From contig NZ_JAIBES010000151.1 of NCBI RefSeq assembly GCF_019459305.1, positions 1-64,000 on the forward strand: a stretch of DNA of 64,000 nt, read 5' to 3'. Positions 51,693 to 61,261 of this stretch are shown one piece after another; positions within the stretch are counted from its first letter, which is position 1; every line of letters begins with the position of its first letter. Origin of the DNA: Sphingopyxis sp. GTDB lineage: Bacteria > Pseudomonadota > Alphaproteobacteria > Sphingomonadales > Sphingomonadaceae. Position numbers and translations under genes: made by a program. The notes below the pieces were generated by a model. It did no database searches and was not told the DNA's origin. It saw only the letters and a program-made list of their open reading frames with translations.

Positions 51693-52277
51693 CTATCGCG
51701 AAATCAAGAAAATCGCATGTTCGGCGCGCCAGGTTGCCGCGGCGGGGCTCGTCGGTTTGTCTCCCGACAGATACCAGGCCGCCTCGACCCCGATCCCCTT
51801 GGCGCGTAGCAGGTCACGAAAATCGCTGACCGTAACATGGTGGATATTGGGGGTTTCGTACCAAGCGACGGGCAGCAACCGCGTCACCGGCATCCGCCCG
51901 CCCCAGAGCAGGTCGAGCCGGACGCGCCAATGGGCGAAATTGGGGAAACTGACGAAGGCGCGCGGCGCGATGCGGAGCAGTTCGTCGACCACCCGGTCGG
52001 GCCGCTCGGTCGTTTGCAGCGTCTGCGACAGGATCGCATAGTCGAACGCGTCGCCCGGATAATCGGCAAGGTCGCGGTTGGCGTCGCCCTGCACCACCGA
52101 CTGGCCTCGCGCGATCGCCGCGGTGACATTCACCGGGTCGATTTCGAGCCCGCGCGAATCGACGCCCTGATCCCTGAGCGCCGCCATCAACTCGCCATCG
52201 CCGCAGCCGACATCGAGCACGCGGCTGCCAGTCGGCACTGCGGCGGCGATGATCGCGAGGTCGGGGCGCAGCGCCAT
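51693..52277 (-). CDS. metW: methionine biosynthesis protein MetW
   Basis: This 194-residue methyltransferase-fold protein has the SAM-type motif SRVLDVGCGDGELMAALRDQGVDSRGLEID, followed by VVQGDANRDLADYPGDAFDYAILSQTLQT. It is always paired with metX in this group and supports homoserine O-acetylation. It starts 2 bp after the metX stop. Confidence 0.94.
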   Translation of the reverse strand: MALRPDLAIIAAAVPTGSRVLDVGCGDGELMAALRDQGVDSRGLEIDPVNVTAAIARGQSVVQGDANRDLADYPGDAFDYAILSQTLQTTERPDRVVDELLRIAPRAFVSFPNFAHWRVRLDLLWGGRMPVTRLLPVAWYETPNIHHVTVSDFRDLLRAKGIGVEAAWYLSGDKPTSPAAATWRAEHAIFLISR

Positions 52278-52279
52278 CG

Positions 52280-53401
52280 TCAGAAACCCCCGCCGAGCGC
52301 GCCTGCGACGATGCGGTCGAGCGCAGGAACGTCGAGCAGGAAGGAATCATGGCCGAAGGGCGCCGACAGTTCGACGAAGCTGGCCGACGCGCCGACGCTT
52401 TGCAGAGCCTGGACGATGCGGCGCGATTCGGCCGTCGGGTAGAGCCAGTCGGTGTCGAAGCTCACAAGCGTGAAGCGCACGTCCTTTGCTGCGCTGAAGG
52501 CGCCCGACAGGCGGCCGTCGTGCGGATCGGCGAGGTCGAAATAGTCCATCGCGCGGGTAATATAGAGATAGGCGTTGGCATCGAAGCGGTCGGTAAAGGC
52601 GAGCCCCTGATGGCGGAGATAGGATTCGACCTGGAAATCGGCGTCGAAGCCGAAGCTCTTGATGTCGCGCGCCTGCAGGCGGCGGCCGAATTTCTCGGTC
52701 AGCCCTTCTTCCGACAAATAGGTGATGTGCGCCGCCATGCGCGCGACGGCGAGTCCTTTGGTCGGCGCGCGCGCGCTGGCATAATATTGGCCGTCCTGCC
52801 AGTCGGGGTCGGCCATGATCGCCTGCCGTCCAACCTCATGAAACGCGATGTTCTGCGCCGAATGGCGCGCCGCGCTGGCGATGACAACCGCTGACGCGAT
52901 CCGTTCGGGGTAGGCTGCAGCCCAGGCGAGCGCCTGCATCCCGCCCATCGAACCGCCGACGACGGCATGAAGTCGTTCGATGCCGAGCTGGTCGAGCAGC
53001 ATCGCCTGCGCGCGCACCATGTCGGCGATGGTGATCACCGGAAACGCCATGCCGAGGGGTGCGCCGGTGGCGGCGTCGGGGGTTGCGGGGCCGCTTGACC
53101 CCATGCAACTGCCCAGCACATTGGCGCAGATAACATGAAAGCGATCTGTATCGATCGGCTTGCCGGGGCCGACCATCCGCGCCCACCAGCCGGGCTTGCC
53201 CGTCGCGGGATGGTCGCTCGCGACATATTGGTCGCCGGTCAGCGCATGGCAGATCAGCACCGCGTTCGACTTGTCGGCGTTGAGCGCGCCATAGCTTTGA
53301 TAGGCGATCGTCACCGACGGCAGGCTTTGCCCGCTGTCGAGCGGCAGCGATGATGCGATCGTCACGCTGTGATGCTGGATCTGGTGGAGCAGGCTGGCCA
53401 T
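52280..53401 (-). CDS. metX: homoserine O-acetyltransferase MetX
   Basis: This 373-residue alpha/beta hydrolase activates homoserine for methionine synthesis. The nucleophile is in [15 protein letters not shown], the Asp in SFDTDWLYP and the His in [24 protein letters not shown] is the oxyanion-region signature. ATG 53401 (MASLLHQ) is preferred to the ORF start at 53506. It forms an operon with metW and is divergent from hisC by 79 bp. The acyl donor (acetyl or succinyl) is not settled by sequence alone. Confidence 0.93.
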   Translation of the reverse strand: MASLLHQIQHHSVTIASSLPLDSGQSLPSVTIAYQSYGALNADKSNAVLICHALTGDQYVASDHPATGKPGWWARMVGPGKPIDTDRFHVICANVLGSCMGSSGPATPDAATGAPLGMAFPVITIADMVRAQAMLLDQLGIERLHAVVGGSMGGMQALAWAAAYPERIASAVVIASAARHSAQNIAFHEVGRQAIMADPDWQDGQYYASARAPTKGLAVARMAAHITYLSEEGLTEKFGRRLQARDIKSFGFDADFQVESYLRHQGLAFTDRFDANAYLYITRAMDYFDLADPHDGRLSGAFSAAKDVRFTLVSFDTDWLYPTAESRRIVQALQSVGASASFVELSAPFGHDSFLLDVPALDRIVAGALGGGF

Positions 53402-53411
53402 GGTTTGCGCG

Positions 53412-53440
53412 GGGCTAAGCGGGCGCGCGAAGCCTGTCAA
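53412..53440 (-). promoter_or_regulatory. candidate metX promoter
   Basis: On the minus strand TTGACA (53435-53440) is followed after 17 nt by TAGCCC. The -35 is perfect, the -10 poor, and the transcript would have almost no leader. A 13-bp palindrome GCCGTTAAACGGC (53463-53475) lies on the hisC side and could be an operator for either gene. Confidence 0.35.
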
Positions 53441-53480
53441 CGTGCTGGACTTGGGCGTCCTAGCCGTTAAACGGCGCGGC

Positions 53481-54596
53481 ATGACCGACACGACGCAAAT
53501 GCTCACCCCGAAGCCGTGGATCTGCGGTATCGCTCCCTATGTTCCCGGCAAGTCGGCGGGGGCCGACGGGCGTCCGCTGATTAAACTCAGCGCGAACGAG
53601 AATCCGCTGGGGACGGGTGAGAAAGCCCGCGCTGCATTCGCTGCGGCGCAGGCGGCACCCGACGCCTTGTCGCGCTATCCCGATCCCGGGTCGGTCGAGC
53701 TGCGCGCGGCGATCGCGGCGAAGTTCGGGCTCGATCCGGCGCGGATCATCTGCGGCAACGGGTCGGACGAGCTGCTGCACTTGGCGGCGGGCACCTATGC
53801 CGGCGTCGGCGACGAGATTTTGTATGTGCGCTATGGCTTTGCGGTGTACGAGATCGCGGCGCGGCGCGTTGGCGCGGTCCCGGTCGAGGCCGATGACCGC
53901 GACTATGCGACCGACGTCGATGCGTTGCTCGCCGCAGTAACCGAGCGGACCCGCGTCGTCTATCTCGCCAATCCGAACAACCCGACCGGGACGCTGGCGT
54001 CGAAGGACGAGGTTGCACGGCTCTATGCCGGGCTGCCGAAGGATGTGCTGTTCGTGATCGATCAGGCCTATTCCGAATATCTGACCGACGTCGAGGACGA
54101 CGGCGGGCTCGAACTCGCGAAGACGCAGCCGAACGTCTTTATCACCCGCACCTTTTCGAAGATCCACGGGCTTGCCGCCGAGCGCATCGGCTGGGGCTAT
54201 GCCTCTGCCGACGTAATTTCGGCGCTGCACCGTATTCGCCTGCCTTTCAACGTCACACGCGCGGGGCAGGCGGCGGCGATCGCGGCTATCGGCGACGAGG
54301 AATTCGTCAATTCCAGCCGCGAGCATAATGCCAGGTGGCGGAGCTGGCTGGCTGACGAACTCGAAAGCCTCGGAAATCATGGCGTGCGTGTGGTGCCGTC
54401 AGCGTGCAATTTCCTGCTTGTCCTGTTCGAGGGCGATGTGAGTGCCGAGACGGTCTACAACCGGCTGATGGAGGCGGGCTATATCGTCCGCTGGCTGCCG
54501 GGGCAGGGATTGCCCGGCGCGCTGCGGATGACGATTGGCACCGAGGACGAGACGCGCGGGCTGGCGGCGGCGATCCGCGCGGCGCTGAACGGCTGA
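53481..54596 (+). CDS. hisC: histidinol-phosphate aminotransferase (or related aromatic aminotransferase)
   Basis: This 371-residue fold-I PLP enzyme has [15 protein letters not shown] at the N-terminus, [34 protein letters not shown] and the PLP Lys in [19 protein letters not shown] 53481 (MTDTTQM) is chosen over the ORF start at 53400. tyrC follows with a 2-bp gap. A hisC-tyrC pair in this setting often works in both histidine and tyrosine/phenylalanine synthesis. Confidence 0.93.
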   Translation: MTDTTQMLTPKPWICGIAPYVPGKSAGADGRPLIKLSANENPLGTGEKARAAFAAAQAAPDALSRYPDPGSVELRAAIAAKFGLDPARIICGNGSDELLHLAAGTYAGVGDEILYVRYGFAVYEIAARRVGAVPVEADDRDYATDVDALLAAVTERTRVVYLANPNNPTGTLASKDEVARLYAGLPKDVLFVIDQAYSEYLTDVEDDGGLELAKTQPNVFITRTFSKIHGLAAERIGWGYASADVISALHRIRLPFNVTRAGQAAAIAAIGDEEFVNSSREHNARWRSWLADELESLGNHGVRVVPSACNFLLVLFEGDVSAETVYNRLMEAGYIVRWLPGQGLPGALRMTIGTEDETRGLAAAIRAALNG

Positions 54597-54598
54597 TT

Positions 54599-55507
54599 GT
54601 GTCGCGGCGCGTCGAACGGCTGGCGATCATCGGGCTTGGCCTGATCGGATCGTCGATCGCGCGCGCGGTTAAGGAACGGCTGCCAGCTGTGATGGTCACC
54701 GGCCATGACGCCAGCGCCGACGTGCGCGAAATCGCGCAAACGCTGGGGTTGTGCGACGCGGTGATCGATGATGCTGCGGGCGCGGTCGCCGATGCCGATC
54801 TGGTCATCCTGGCGGTGCCGGTGGGTGGCATGGCCGCGGCGGCGTCGGCGATGGCGCCGGGACTGGGCAAGGACACGATCATCTCCGACGTCGGATCGTC
54901 GAAGGCCAGCGTCGCCGAGGCGTTGGGACATGCGTTGCCCGGCCATATCGTCATCCCCGCGCATCCGGTCGCGGGAACCGAGAACAGCGGCCCCGCCGCT
55001 GGCTTTGCCAGCCTGTTCGACGGGCGCTGGTGCATCGTTACCCCCGATGCCGCGTCACCCGCCGACGCGGTCGCTGCGCTGACGGCGTTCTGGGAGGCAC
55101 TGGGCGCCAAGGTCGACGTCATGGACGCCGCGCACCACGACATGGTGCTCGCGGTGACGAGCCATTTGCCGCATCTGATCGCCTATACGATCGTCGGCAC
55201 CGCCAGCGAGCTGGAGGAGGTCACCGAGAGCGAGGTGATCAAATATTCGGCGGGCGGCTTCCGTGATTTCACCCGCATCGCGGCGAGCGACCCGGTGATG
55301 TGGCGCGATGTGTTCCTGGCCAACAAGGATGCGGTGCTCGCGACCCTGCAGCGGTTCAACGAAGATCTGACCGTGCTGCAGCAAGCGATCCGACGCGGCG
55401 ATGCCGACAAGTTGGAAGACTGGTTCACGCGGACGCGCGCGATCCGGCGGTCGATCATCGCCGAGGGTCAGGATGACCCGGCGCCTGATTTCGGGCGGAA
55501 GCATTAG
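54599..55507 (+). CDS. tyrC: prephenate or arogenate dehydrogenase (TyrA family)
   Basis: This 302-residue enzyme has the Rossmann motif RLAIIGLGLIGSSIARAV, then SDVGSSKASVAEALG and HPVAGTENSGPAAGFASLFDG, with the active-site His in TSHLPHLIAYTIVG. It oxidises prephenate or arogenate toward tyrosine. The frame opens far upstream, but hisC ends at 54596 and the next in-frame start is GTG 54599. It is 2 bp after hisC. Confidence 0.93.
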   Translation: MSRRVERLAIIGLGLIGSSIARAVKERLPAVMVTGHDASADVREIAQTLGLCDAVIDDAAGAVADADLVILAVPVGGMAAAASAMAPGLGKDTIISDVGSSKASVAEALGHALPGHIVIPAHPVAGTENSGPAAGFASLFDGRWCIVTPDAASPADAVAALTAFWEALGAKVDVMDAAHHDMVLAVTSHLPHLIAYTIVGTASELEEVTESEVIKYSAGGFRDFTRIAASDPVMWRDVFLANKDAVLATLQRFNEDLTVLQQAIRRGDADKLEDWFTRTRAIRRSIIAEGQDDPAPDFGRKH

Positions 55508-55521
55508 CTAAACGTCAACCA

Positions 55522-55581
55522 CGCGGAGGCGGGGACCGCCATCGGCCTTGCTCTACTACTCCAGCGGCCCCCGCCTTCGCG
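55522..55581. terminator. bidirectional hairpin between convergent tyrC and plsC-like genes
   Basis: CGCGGAGGCGGGGACC (55522-55537) and GGCCCCCGCCTTCGCG (55566-55581) pair with two mismatches around a 28-nt loop. It is a GCGGGG-type intergenic repeat and may end both transcripts. Confidence 0.55.
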
Positions 55582-55591
55582 GGCGCGACGA

Positions 55592-56311
55592 TCAGGCTTT
55601 CAACAACGCCTCAGGGGGATTAAGTGCATTGATCGCCGCGCGCACGCGCTTCTCGGCCTCTTCGCGCGGCAACCCTGCAGGAATCGTCTCGCCGATCTTG
55701 TAGGTGATCGTGCCGGGCCATTTGACCCAGCGGCGCGGCGGAAAGGCGAGGCCGCTGTTCACCGCCACCGGAATCACATCGACCCCGAGCAGGCGGTACA
55801 TGCCGGCAAAACCAGGGCGTAGCGGCGGCGCTTCGCCATGCGGTACCCGTGTCCCCTCGGCAAACAGCACCAGCGGGCGGCCCGCGGCCAGCGCCGCCTT
55901 CGCCGCGCTCAGCATTGCGCGCATCGCCTTTCCGCCGCCATCGCGATCGACGGGGATCAGGCCATAGAAACGCGCCGCCTGCCCCCAAACGGGAATCGAA
56001 AACAGCTCTTCCTTGGCGAACACCGCAGGATGTTTGAACAGCCCCGGTTGTTCGACCGTCTCGAATGCCGACTCATGCTTGAACACGTACAGCACCGGGA
56101 TGTCGGGCATCTCGCCCTCGACCACAATTGTCTGGCCGAGCAGGAAACGGCAGAACAGCCGGTGCGCCTGCGCCCAGATGCGCACGAAAAAGATCGTGCC
56201 GCGGTGCGAGATCGGCAGCGCGACAACCCCGCCGATCGACGAGATGGCACTCATCACGAAAAAGGCGATCCAGAACAGGATCGAGCGGATCAGGGCGATG
56301 GTGTAGCGCAT
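55592..56311 (-). CDS. 1-acyl-sn-glycerol-3-phosphate acyltransferase (PlsC-like)
   Basis: This 239-residue membrane-associated acyltransferase has an N-terminal hydrophobic helix (IALIRSILFWIAFFVMSAISSIGG), the H(X)4 motif as FKHESAFETVEQP and the FAEGTRVPHGEAPP substrate motif. The first motif has Glu in place of the usual Asp (HESAFE), an alphaproteobacterial variant. It acylates lysophosphatidic acid or a related lipid. It lies 11 bp before the ydcF-like gene on the same strand. Confidence 0.9.
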   Translation of the reverse strand: MRYTIALIRSILFWIAFFVMSAISSIGGVVALPISHRGTIFFVRIWAQAHRLFCRFLLGQTIVVEGEMPDIPVLYVFKHESAFETVEQPGLFKHPAVFAKEELFSIPVWGQAARFYGLIPVDRDGGGKAMRAMLSAAKAALAAGRPLVLFAEGTRVPHGEAPPLRPGFAGMYRLLGVDVIPVAVNSGLAFPPRRWVKWPGTITYKIGETIPAGLPREEAEKRVRAAINALNPPEALLKA

Positions 56312-56322
56312 GGACGTTGCGC

Positions 56323-56853
56323 TTACAGGCCGAGTAGGCCGCCCGCCAGCCCCGCGAGATATTTGTGATATTCGCGAAACAGCGTGGCAAAATTGGGCTC
56401 ACTGCGCACCGCGTCGGGCAGGATCGTCACCTTGTCGCCGATCGCGCGGCCGATTTCATATTCGGCGCGGCGCATGTGCCAGTCGGTTGTGACCAGCCGC
56501 ACCGTTTTATAGTTGCGCCGCGCAACCCAGGTCGCGACCTCGGTCGCGTTCGAGCGCGTATCCTCGGCCTCGAATCCCAGCGCGATGCAGCAATCGAACA
56601 GCGCCGTCGGGCGCCTGTATTCGGCGGCGAGTTCGCGTGGTTTCACCTCGCGCGCGACGCCGCTGATCAACAGCCGCTTGGCATCGCCCGCCTCGAGCCG
56701 CTCAAGCGCCCGGTCGATGCGACCAGGTCCGCCCGTCAGCACCACGATGGCGTCGGTTTTTTGCGCCGCCGCGGGCAAGGGCGGCAGCAGCGCGAACCAC
56801 GCAAATCCCAGCACCCAGGCCAGGAAGAGAAGGGAAATAAGGCGCTTGATCAT
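56323..56853 (-). CDS. YdcF/ElyC family protein (DUF218)
   Basis: This 176-residue protein has one N-terminal membrane helix (MIKRLISLLFLAWVLGFAWFALLPPLP). The DUF218 body includes TDAIVVLTGGPGRIDRALERLEAG, KRLLISGVA, TRSNATEVATWVARRNYKTVRLVTTDWHMRRAE. Some DUF218 proteins act in cell envelope synthesis under stress. I start at ATG 56853, which overlaps the ftsX stop (ATGA). The longer ORF is ftsX in another frame. Confidence 0.88.
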   Translation of the reverse strand: MIKRLISLLFLAWVLGFAWFALLPPLPAAAQKTDAIVVLTGGPGRIDRALERLEAGDAKRLLISGVAREVKPRELAAEYRRPTALFDCCIALGFEAEDTRSNATEVATWVARRNYKTVRLVTTDWHMRRAEYEIGRAIGDKVTILPDAVRSEPNFATLFREYHKYLAGLAGGLLGL

Positions 56854-57755
56854 AAAATCTTCTTGAGCGCGGCGAGCAACGTCTGGCGCGCCGTCAGGGC
56901 TGCGAGCGCGATAGCCAATAGAGGGAGCGCCAGCAAGAGCGCCCAGCCGGTCGGCCCGAGCGAGGCGGTGGCGGCGAGCCCCGAAGTGATCCCCGCCCAT
57001 TGCCAGCCGATCAGCAGCAGGATCGCCGCAGCGACGACGCTGCCGAGCGCAATGCCATAGCCGGTGTCGATCGCGATCCGACGCTGGAACAGCCGCGTGA
57101 TCTGGCGGTCGGTCGCGCCGATCAGGTGGAGCATCTCGATCGTCGCAAAATGGGTGCCGAGCGCGGCGCGTGCGGTCATGATCACTACCGCTGCGCTGGC
57201 GAGCGTCATCAACAATACCAGTCCGCCGGCGATCCACGCGAGCGAGGCGATCAGCTGCGCGACCGGCCCCAGCCATTCGGCATGCGGGATGATCCGGGCG
57301 CCGGGAGCCTCGGCGGCGACGAGTGCGCGCAGTTGCTCCATATGGCGACTTCGGTTTTCGCCGACAAAATCGATGTCGACCAAGGCGGGAAGGGGGAGCG
57401 AGTTCAGCACCGGATCGTCGCCATCGGCGCTGCCGAACCATTGGCCGAGCGTCGCCTGCAATTCCTCGCGGTCGACCGCACGCGCTGACAGGACAAAGGG
57501 CTGCGCGGCGGCGGCACGGCGCAGCGCCGCGGCCTGTTCGGCGCGCGTCACCGGGTTGGGGGTGACGATCTGTACCGTCACGCGCCCCGCGATCGCGCTG
57601 CCGATCGCGTTCGCCGAGCGCGCCAGCCCGACCCCCGCGGCGGCGGCGAGCAGGGTCAGCATCATCAATATCGCGATGACCCACGGCGTCGGCCCCGACA
57701 GGCGGCGGTCGGGCAGCAGGCGGCGGTGCTGGATGGGGACGCGCGGGATGATCAT
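56850..57755 (-). CDS. ftsX: cell division protein FtsX
   Basis: This 301-residue permease has an N-terminal membrane helix (WVIAILMMLTLLAAAAGVGLA), a periplasmic domain (about 50-160) and three C-terminal helices. It works with FtsE to activate septal peptidoglycan hydrolases. The loop around GTHFATIEMLHLIGATDRQITRLFQRRIAID is the typical FtsX cytoplasmic loop. It overlaps ftsE (ATGA) and the ydcF-like gene. Confidence 0.92.
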   Translation of the reverse strand: MIIPRVPIQHRRLLPDRRLSGPTPWVIAILMMLTLLAAAAGVGLARSANAIGSAIAGRVTVQIVTPNPVTRAEQAAALRRAAAAQPFVLSARAVDREELQATLGQWFGSADGDDPVLNSLPLPALVDIDFVGENRSRHMEQLRALVAAEAPGARIIPHAEWLGPVAQLIASLAWIAGGLVLLMTLASAAVVIMTARAALGTHFATIEMLHLIGATDRQITRLFQRRIAIDTGYGIALGSVVAAAILLLIGWQWAGITSGLAATASLGPTGWALLLALPLLAIALAALTARQTLLAALKKIL

Positions 57756-58483
57756 GCGCGATTGGCCGGGGGATAGCGCAAGGCGCCGGTGGGATCGGCG
57801 AGCCGCCCCTTTTCCAGCCGCATCATCTGGGCATTTTCGATCCGGCTGATAAGGTGGATATCGTGGGTCGCGACGACGACGGTGGTGCCCAGGCGGTTGA
57901 GCGCCTCGAACAAGCCCAGCAGGCGCATTGCCATTTCGGGATCGACGTTACCCGTCGGCTCGTCGGCGACGAGCAGCTGCGGCCGTGCGATCACCGCGCG
58001 CGCGATTGCCACGCGCTGCTGCTCGCCGCCAGACAGCGTGGCAGGGCGCGCATCGGCGCGGTCGCCGAGCCCGATCCAGCTGAGCATTTCGCCGACCGGC
58101 CCTGACAGATCCTCTTCGCTGACCCCCGCGATGCGCAGCGGCAGCGCGATATTGTCGCGCGCCGACAGATGCGGGATCAGGCGGAAATCCTGAAACACCA
58201 CCCCGATGCGGCGGCGAAAGCCGGGCAGGCGCTGGCGCGGCATGTTGACCAGATCCTCGCCGAACAGGCGGACGATACCGCGGCTCGGCCGCTGCGCCAG
58301 ATAGAGCATCTTGAGCAGCGACGTCTTGCCCGCGCCCGATGGTCCGGTGAGGAAATAGAAGCTGCCGGGTTGCAGGTTGAAGCTGATGTCGCACAGTACT
58401 TCGGCGTCGGGGCCGTAGCGCAGGCCCACCCCGTCAAATTCGACCATCGCGCCGCCGGGCCGCGGGCTTGGTGCGTCCGTCAT
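57752..58483 (-). CDS. ftsE: cell division ATP-binding protein FtsE
   Basis: This 243-residue ABC ATPase has Walker A LTGPSGAGKTSLLKMLYL, signature LSGGEQQRVAIARAVI and Walker B LLVADEPTGNVDPEM. GVVFQDFRLIPHLSARDNIALPLR is characteristic of FtsE. It powers FtsX at the division site. First in the ftsE-ftsX-ydcF run, overlapping ftsX by 4 nt. Confidence 0.94.
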   Translation of the reverse strand: MTDAPSPRPGGAMVEFDGVGLRYGPDAEVLCDISFNLQPGSFYFLTGPSGAGKTSLLKMLYLAQRPSRGIVRLFGEDLVNMPRQRLPGFRRRIGVVFQDFRLIPHLSARDNIALPLRIAGVSEEDLSGPVGEMLSWIGLGDRADARPATLSGGEQQRVAIARAVIARPQLLVADEPTGNVDPEMAMRLLGLFEALNRLGTTVVVATHDIHLISRIENAQMMRLEKGRLADPTGALRYPPANRA

Positions 58484-58653
58484 GGCGTCACACGCGCGAC
58501 GGTTTGCGCGGGAAAATGGGAACGAAAAAGGGGCGCAGCGGCGCTCATGCCTCGCCTGTTACACGGCTGCTGTGTCAGGTAAAGCGGGGAGTGGGCGCCC
58601 CGCGGCGACGTGGCGCTTGCAACACCGCGAATCAGCGTGTTTAGAAGGGGACC

Positions 58654-59403
58654 ATGATCCTCGCCTGCCCGTCCTGCCGCACACGTTATGTCGTCCCCGA
58701 TACGGCGATCGGCCCAACGGGGCGCACCGTGCGCTGCGCCAGTTGTCGCCACAGCTGGTTTCAGGAGCCCGCCAAGATCGATCCGGCAGCGGCTGCGCCT
58801 GTGGTTGAGCCGGTCGCGGCCCCGGCAGCCAAACCCGCGCCATCCTTTACCGAAAGCCCGGCGTCGGTGGCTGAGCCGCCGCCGTCGCCACCCCAAGCCT
58901 TTGCCGCCGATCCGGCACCGCGGCCGGCGCCCACGATCGTTGACGAAGCGCCGCTGCCGTTCCGACGCCCGCGCCGCAACCCGGCTAAGCGCTGGACGCT
59001 GATCGCCGCAAGCGCCGCGGCATTGATGATCACCGCGACCGCTGGGCTCACTTATTTCGGCCTGCCCAGCTGGGCACAGGGGCTGGGGCTGCCCGGCATG
59101 ACTGCCGAGCCCGATCTGGTGATCGAACTACCCCCCAATCAGGATCATCGCGAACTCGCCGATGGCACCATCTATTTCGCAGCATCGGGGGTGATCATCA
59201 ATCCGACCGACCGCGAACAACGCGTCCCGCCGATCCTTGCCGAATTGCGCGATGCGCAAGGGACGATCGTCTATAGCTGGACGATCAAGCCGCCGGTGCG
59301 GATGCTGCCGCCCAATGAAAAGGTCAATTTCAGCGAGGCTAAGCTCGACATTCCGCGCCGCGCCACGCAGCTGACGGTCAGCTGGGCTTTGCCGAAAAGC
59401 TAA
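58654..59403 (+). CDS. zinc-ribbon (MJ0042) membrane protein
   Basis: This 249-residue protein starts [39 protein letters not shown], the MJ0042 zinc-ribbon with two CxxC pairs. A long proline-rich linker (about 40-105) leads to a membrane helix ([25 protein letters not shown]) and an outside beta domain ([42 protein letters not shown]3426-like). Often adjacent to ftsEX in alphaproteobacteria. Its function is not established. Confidence 0.88.
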   Translation: MILACPSCRTRYVVPDTAIGPTGRTVRCASCRHSWFQEPAKIDPAAAAPVVEPVAAPAAKPAPSFTESPASVAEPPPSPPQAFAADPAPRPAPTIVDEAPLPFRRPRRNPAKRWTLIAASAAALMITATAGLTYFGLPSWAQGLGLPGMTAEPDLVIELPPNQDHRELADGTIYFAASGVIINPTDREQRVPPILAELRDAQGTIVYSWTIKPPVRMLPPNEKVNFSEAKLDIPRRATQLTVSWALPKS

Positions 59404-59435
59404 GTCTTACAAAGATTTGGCATGACGCCACGCCG

Positions 59436-60500
59436 TCATAAACTCAGCGCAGCGGCCAGCGACAACAGAAAACTGGTCACCGTCGCGACGACGATCGGCG
59501 CAAAGCTGCGCCACCCCTGATCGAGCAGCAGATGCAGCCGCGCCTTCATCGCGGTCGCGACGATTGCGAGCAGGAGCAGCGCCTGCGCACCCGTTGCGGC
59601 TCCGTCCTGAACGGGCACGGGAATGGCGACAAGTGAATTGATCGCAGCGACAGCGAGGAAGCCGACGATAAACCAAGGCAGCCGGAGCGGGATTTTCCGC
59701 GTCCCATCGCTTTCACCGCGGCGCCCCAGCCACAGCGCGACAAGCATCAGCATGGGAGCGAGCAGCGCGACGCGGGTCAGCTTGACGATTGTCGCCACCT
59801 CACCCGCCGCTGGCGAGAAGGAAAAACCACCGCCAATCGCCTGCGCGACATCATGGATCGAAGCGCCGATCAGGAACCCCGCTTGCGCGTCGGTCAACGC
59901 CAGCTCGGCGGCGAGCACCGGATAAAGCGTCATCGCAAAGGCGCTGGCGACGGTGATGCCGACCAAAGTCAGCGTGAAACGCGCCTGATCGACGCGCTTG
60001 TCGCCGATCAGCGAATATAGCGCGAGCGCCGCCGATGCGCCGCAAATCGCGGTCGCGCCGCCCGCGAGCAGCGCCGCGTGGCGGTCCTGCACGAACAGCC
60101 GCGCGGTCGCGACGGTGACGACGATGACCGCGAGCATGATCAGCACGAGCAGCGCAAAGGGCAGCGGGCCGAGCTCGACCAGCTGGTCGGCGGTGATCCG
60201 CGCCCCGACAAGGACGATCCCGATCCGCAGCGCGGTCTGCGACATCAGGTCGAGTCCGGCGTGGGTGCGCGGATCCTGCGACAGAAAACTCATCGCCAGC
60301 CCGATCAGCAGCCCCATCAACACCAGCGGCGCGGCATAATGATCGGCGAGCCAGGCCGCGGCGAGCGCCGCGATCGCGGTGACGAGCACCCCGGGCAGAT
60401 AGTCGCGCCAGCGGCGTTTCGCGGGCGGATGCGCCTCAAGCTGCATCTCGCCATACAGGTCGGCGGCCATTGGCCAGATTCGTTCGGATGGTGCGTTCAC
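59436..60500 (-). CDS. YeiH family putative sulfate exporter
   Basis: This 354-residue inner-membrane protein has about 10 segments. Its body carries GATAICGASAALALYSLIGDKR, AGFLIGASIHDVAQAIGGGFSFSP and LPWFIVGFLAVAAINSL, the UPF0324/YeiH signatures. It is annotated across bacteria as a putative sulfate exporter, although its substrate is poorly supported. It is a single gene between the zinc-ribbon gene and the tRNA. Confidence 0.88.
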   Translation of the reverse strand: MNAPSERIWPMAADLYGEMQLEAHPPAKRRWRDYLPGVLVTAIAALAAAWLADHYAAPLVLMGLLIGLAMSFLSQDPRTHAGLDLMSQTALRIGIVLVGARITADQLVELGPLPFALLVLIMLAVIVVTVATARLFVQDRHAALLAGGATAICGASAALALYSLIGDKRVDQARFTLTLVGITVASAFAMTLYPVLAAELALTDAQAGFLIGASIHDVAQAIGGGFSFSPAAGEVATIVKLTRVALLAPMLMLVALWLGRRGESDGTRKIPLRLPWFIVGFLAVAAINSLVAIPVPVQDGAATGAQALLLLAIVATAMKARLHLLLDQGWRSFAPIVVATVTSFLLSLAAALSL

Positions 60501-60603
60501 CCAGCGTTCCCCATGCCCATGGCGCGGCTTCGCACATCGCCGCGCGATGGTCGATAGGCCATTGCTGCGCGGGCACGCTCTTGCTAGAGGCCGCGCTCTA
60601 TTG

Positions 60604-60680
<77 letters not shown>

Positions 60681-60943
60681 TCCTCTCCCATTTCGGCGCT
60701 CGGGATGGGCACTTCTTTGAAGCGCTGAGGCCCACGGCCGTTTCTCTGGTCTCGCAAAGATCCGTACACCCAAGATGTACAGGGTCTTCTACTCGGGCAC
60801 CGGCATCTAGGACAATCGCATCGACAAGGCGCGCGCGTTCGGCATTCCGGCCTGGGATTTTCGCGTGCCGGAATGAACTCGTCTGCAAATTTGGGCGCGA
60901 CGATGCTTGCCGTCGGGCGAGCCGGATTACCGGATGAAATTCG
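60681..60943. other. gene-poor interval after the tRNA, with a decayed ORF fragment
   Basis: No intact gene is seen. A stretch near 60776-60880 reads [11 protein letters not shown], a stop, then [21 protein letters not shown] and another stop in one frame, which looks like a broken coding relic of unknown origin. The minus-strand ORF here is a spurious read-through of the tRNA. Confidence 0.4.
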
Positions 60944-61150
60944 ATGAAAACGGTTCTCGATCATCTCCCGGCGAGCAAGCAGCTCTAGCTCGATCGCTTG
61001 AAGACGATCCTCTTCGAAGAATTCGAGGATGCGCTCGCGCCTGGCACAATGTACTGGAAGGAAATGGGCGGGATCGACGAGATCATCTTCGGCGGCCGCT
61101 ATGCGCGTGGCGGCCGGGTCGATGATCCGGCACTTGTTTGGGTGTGTTCG
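60944..61150 (+). pseudogene. nucleotidyltransferase (MNT-like) pseudogene
   Basis: The frame reads [14 protein letters not shown], an in-frame TAG, then LDRLKTILFEEFEDALAPGT ... IDEIIFGGRYARGGRVDDPALVW before similarity ends. This matches the start of HEPN/MNT-type nucleotidyltransferases (MKT.LDHLP..KQ-.L, EEFEDAL, KIILFGSYARG..VDDP). The catalytic GS motif is altered to GGRYARGG with one extra residue, and the protein is truncated. It is almost certainly dead. Confidence 0.7.
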
Positions 61151-61261
61151 CGCATCGGGCCCTTGGCCCGGTTGGATCAGGGTTAGTACCTATCTGGAAT
61201 TGGGCCTCGCCCGTGCTCATGTTTTGGGTACAGCAAGGCAAGATAGGTCGATTGAAACATT

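Noticed and set aside
53402-53480. SAM-II riboswitch in front of metX
   Set aside because: The leader is too short and I cannot find the conserved SAM-II pseudoknot pattern; only a promoter-like -35 and a short palindrome are visible.
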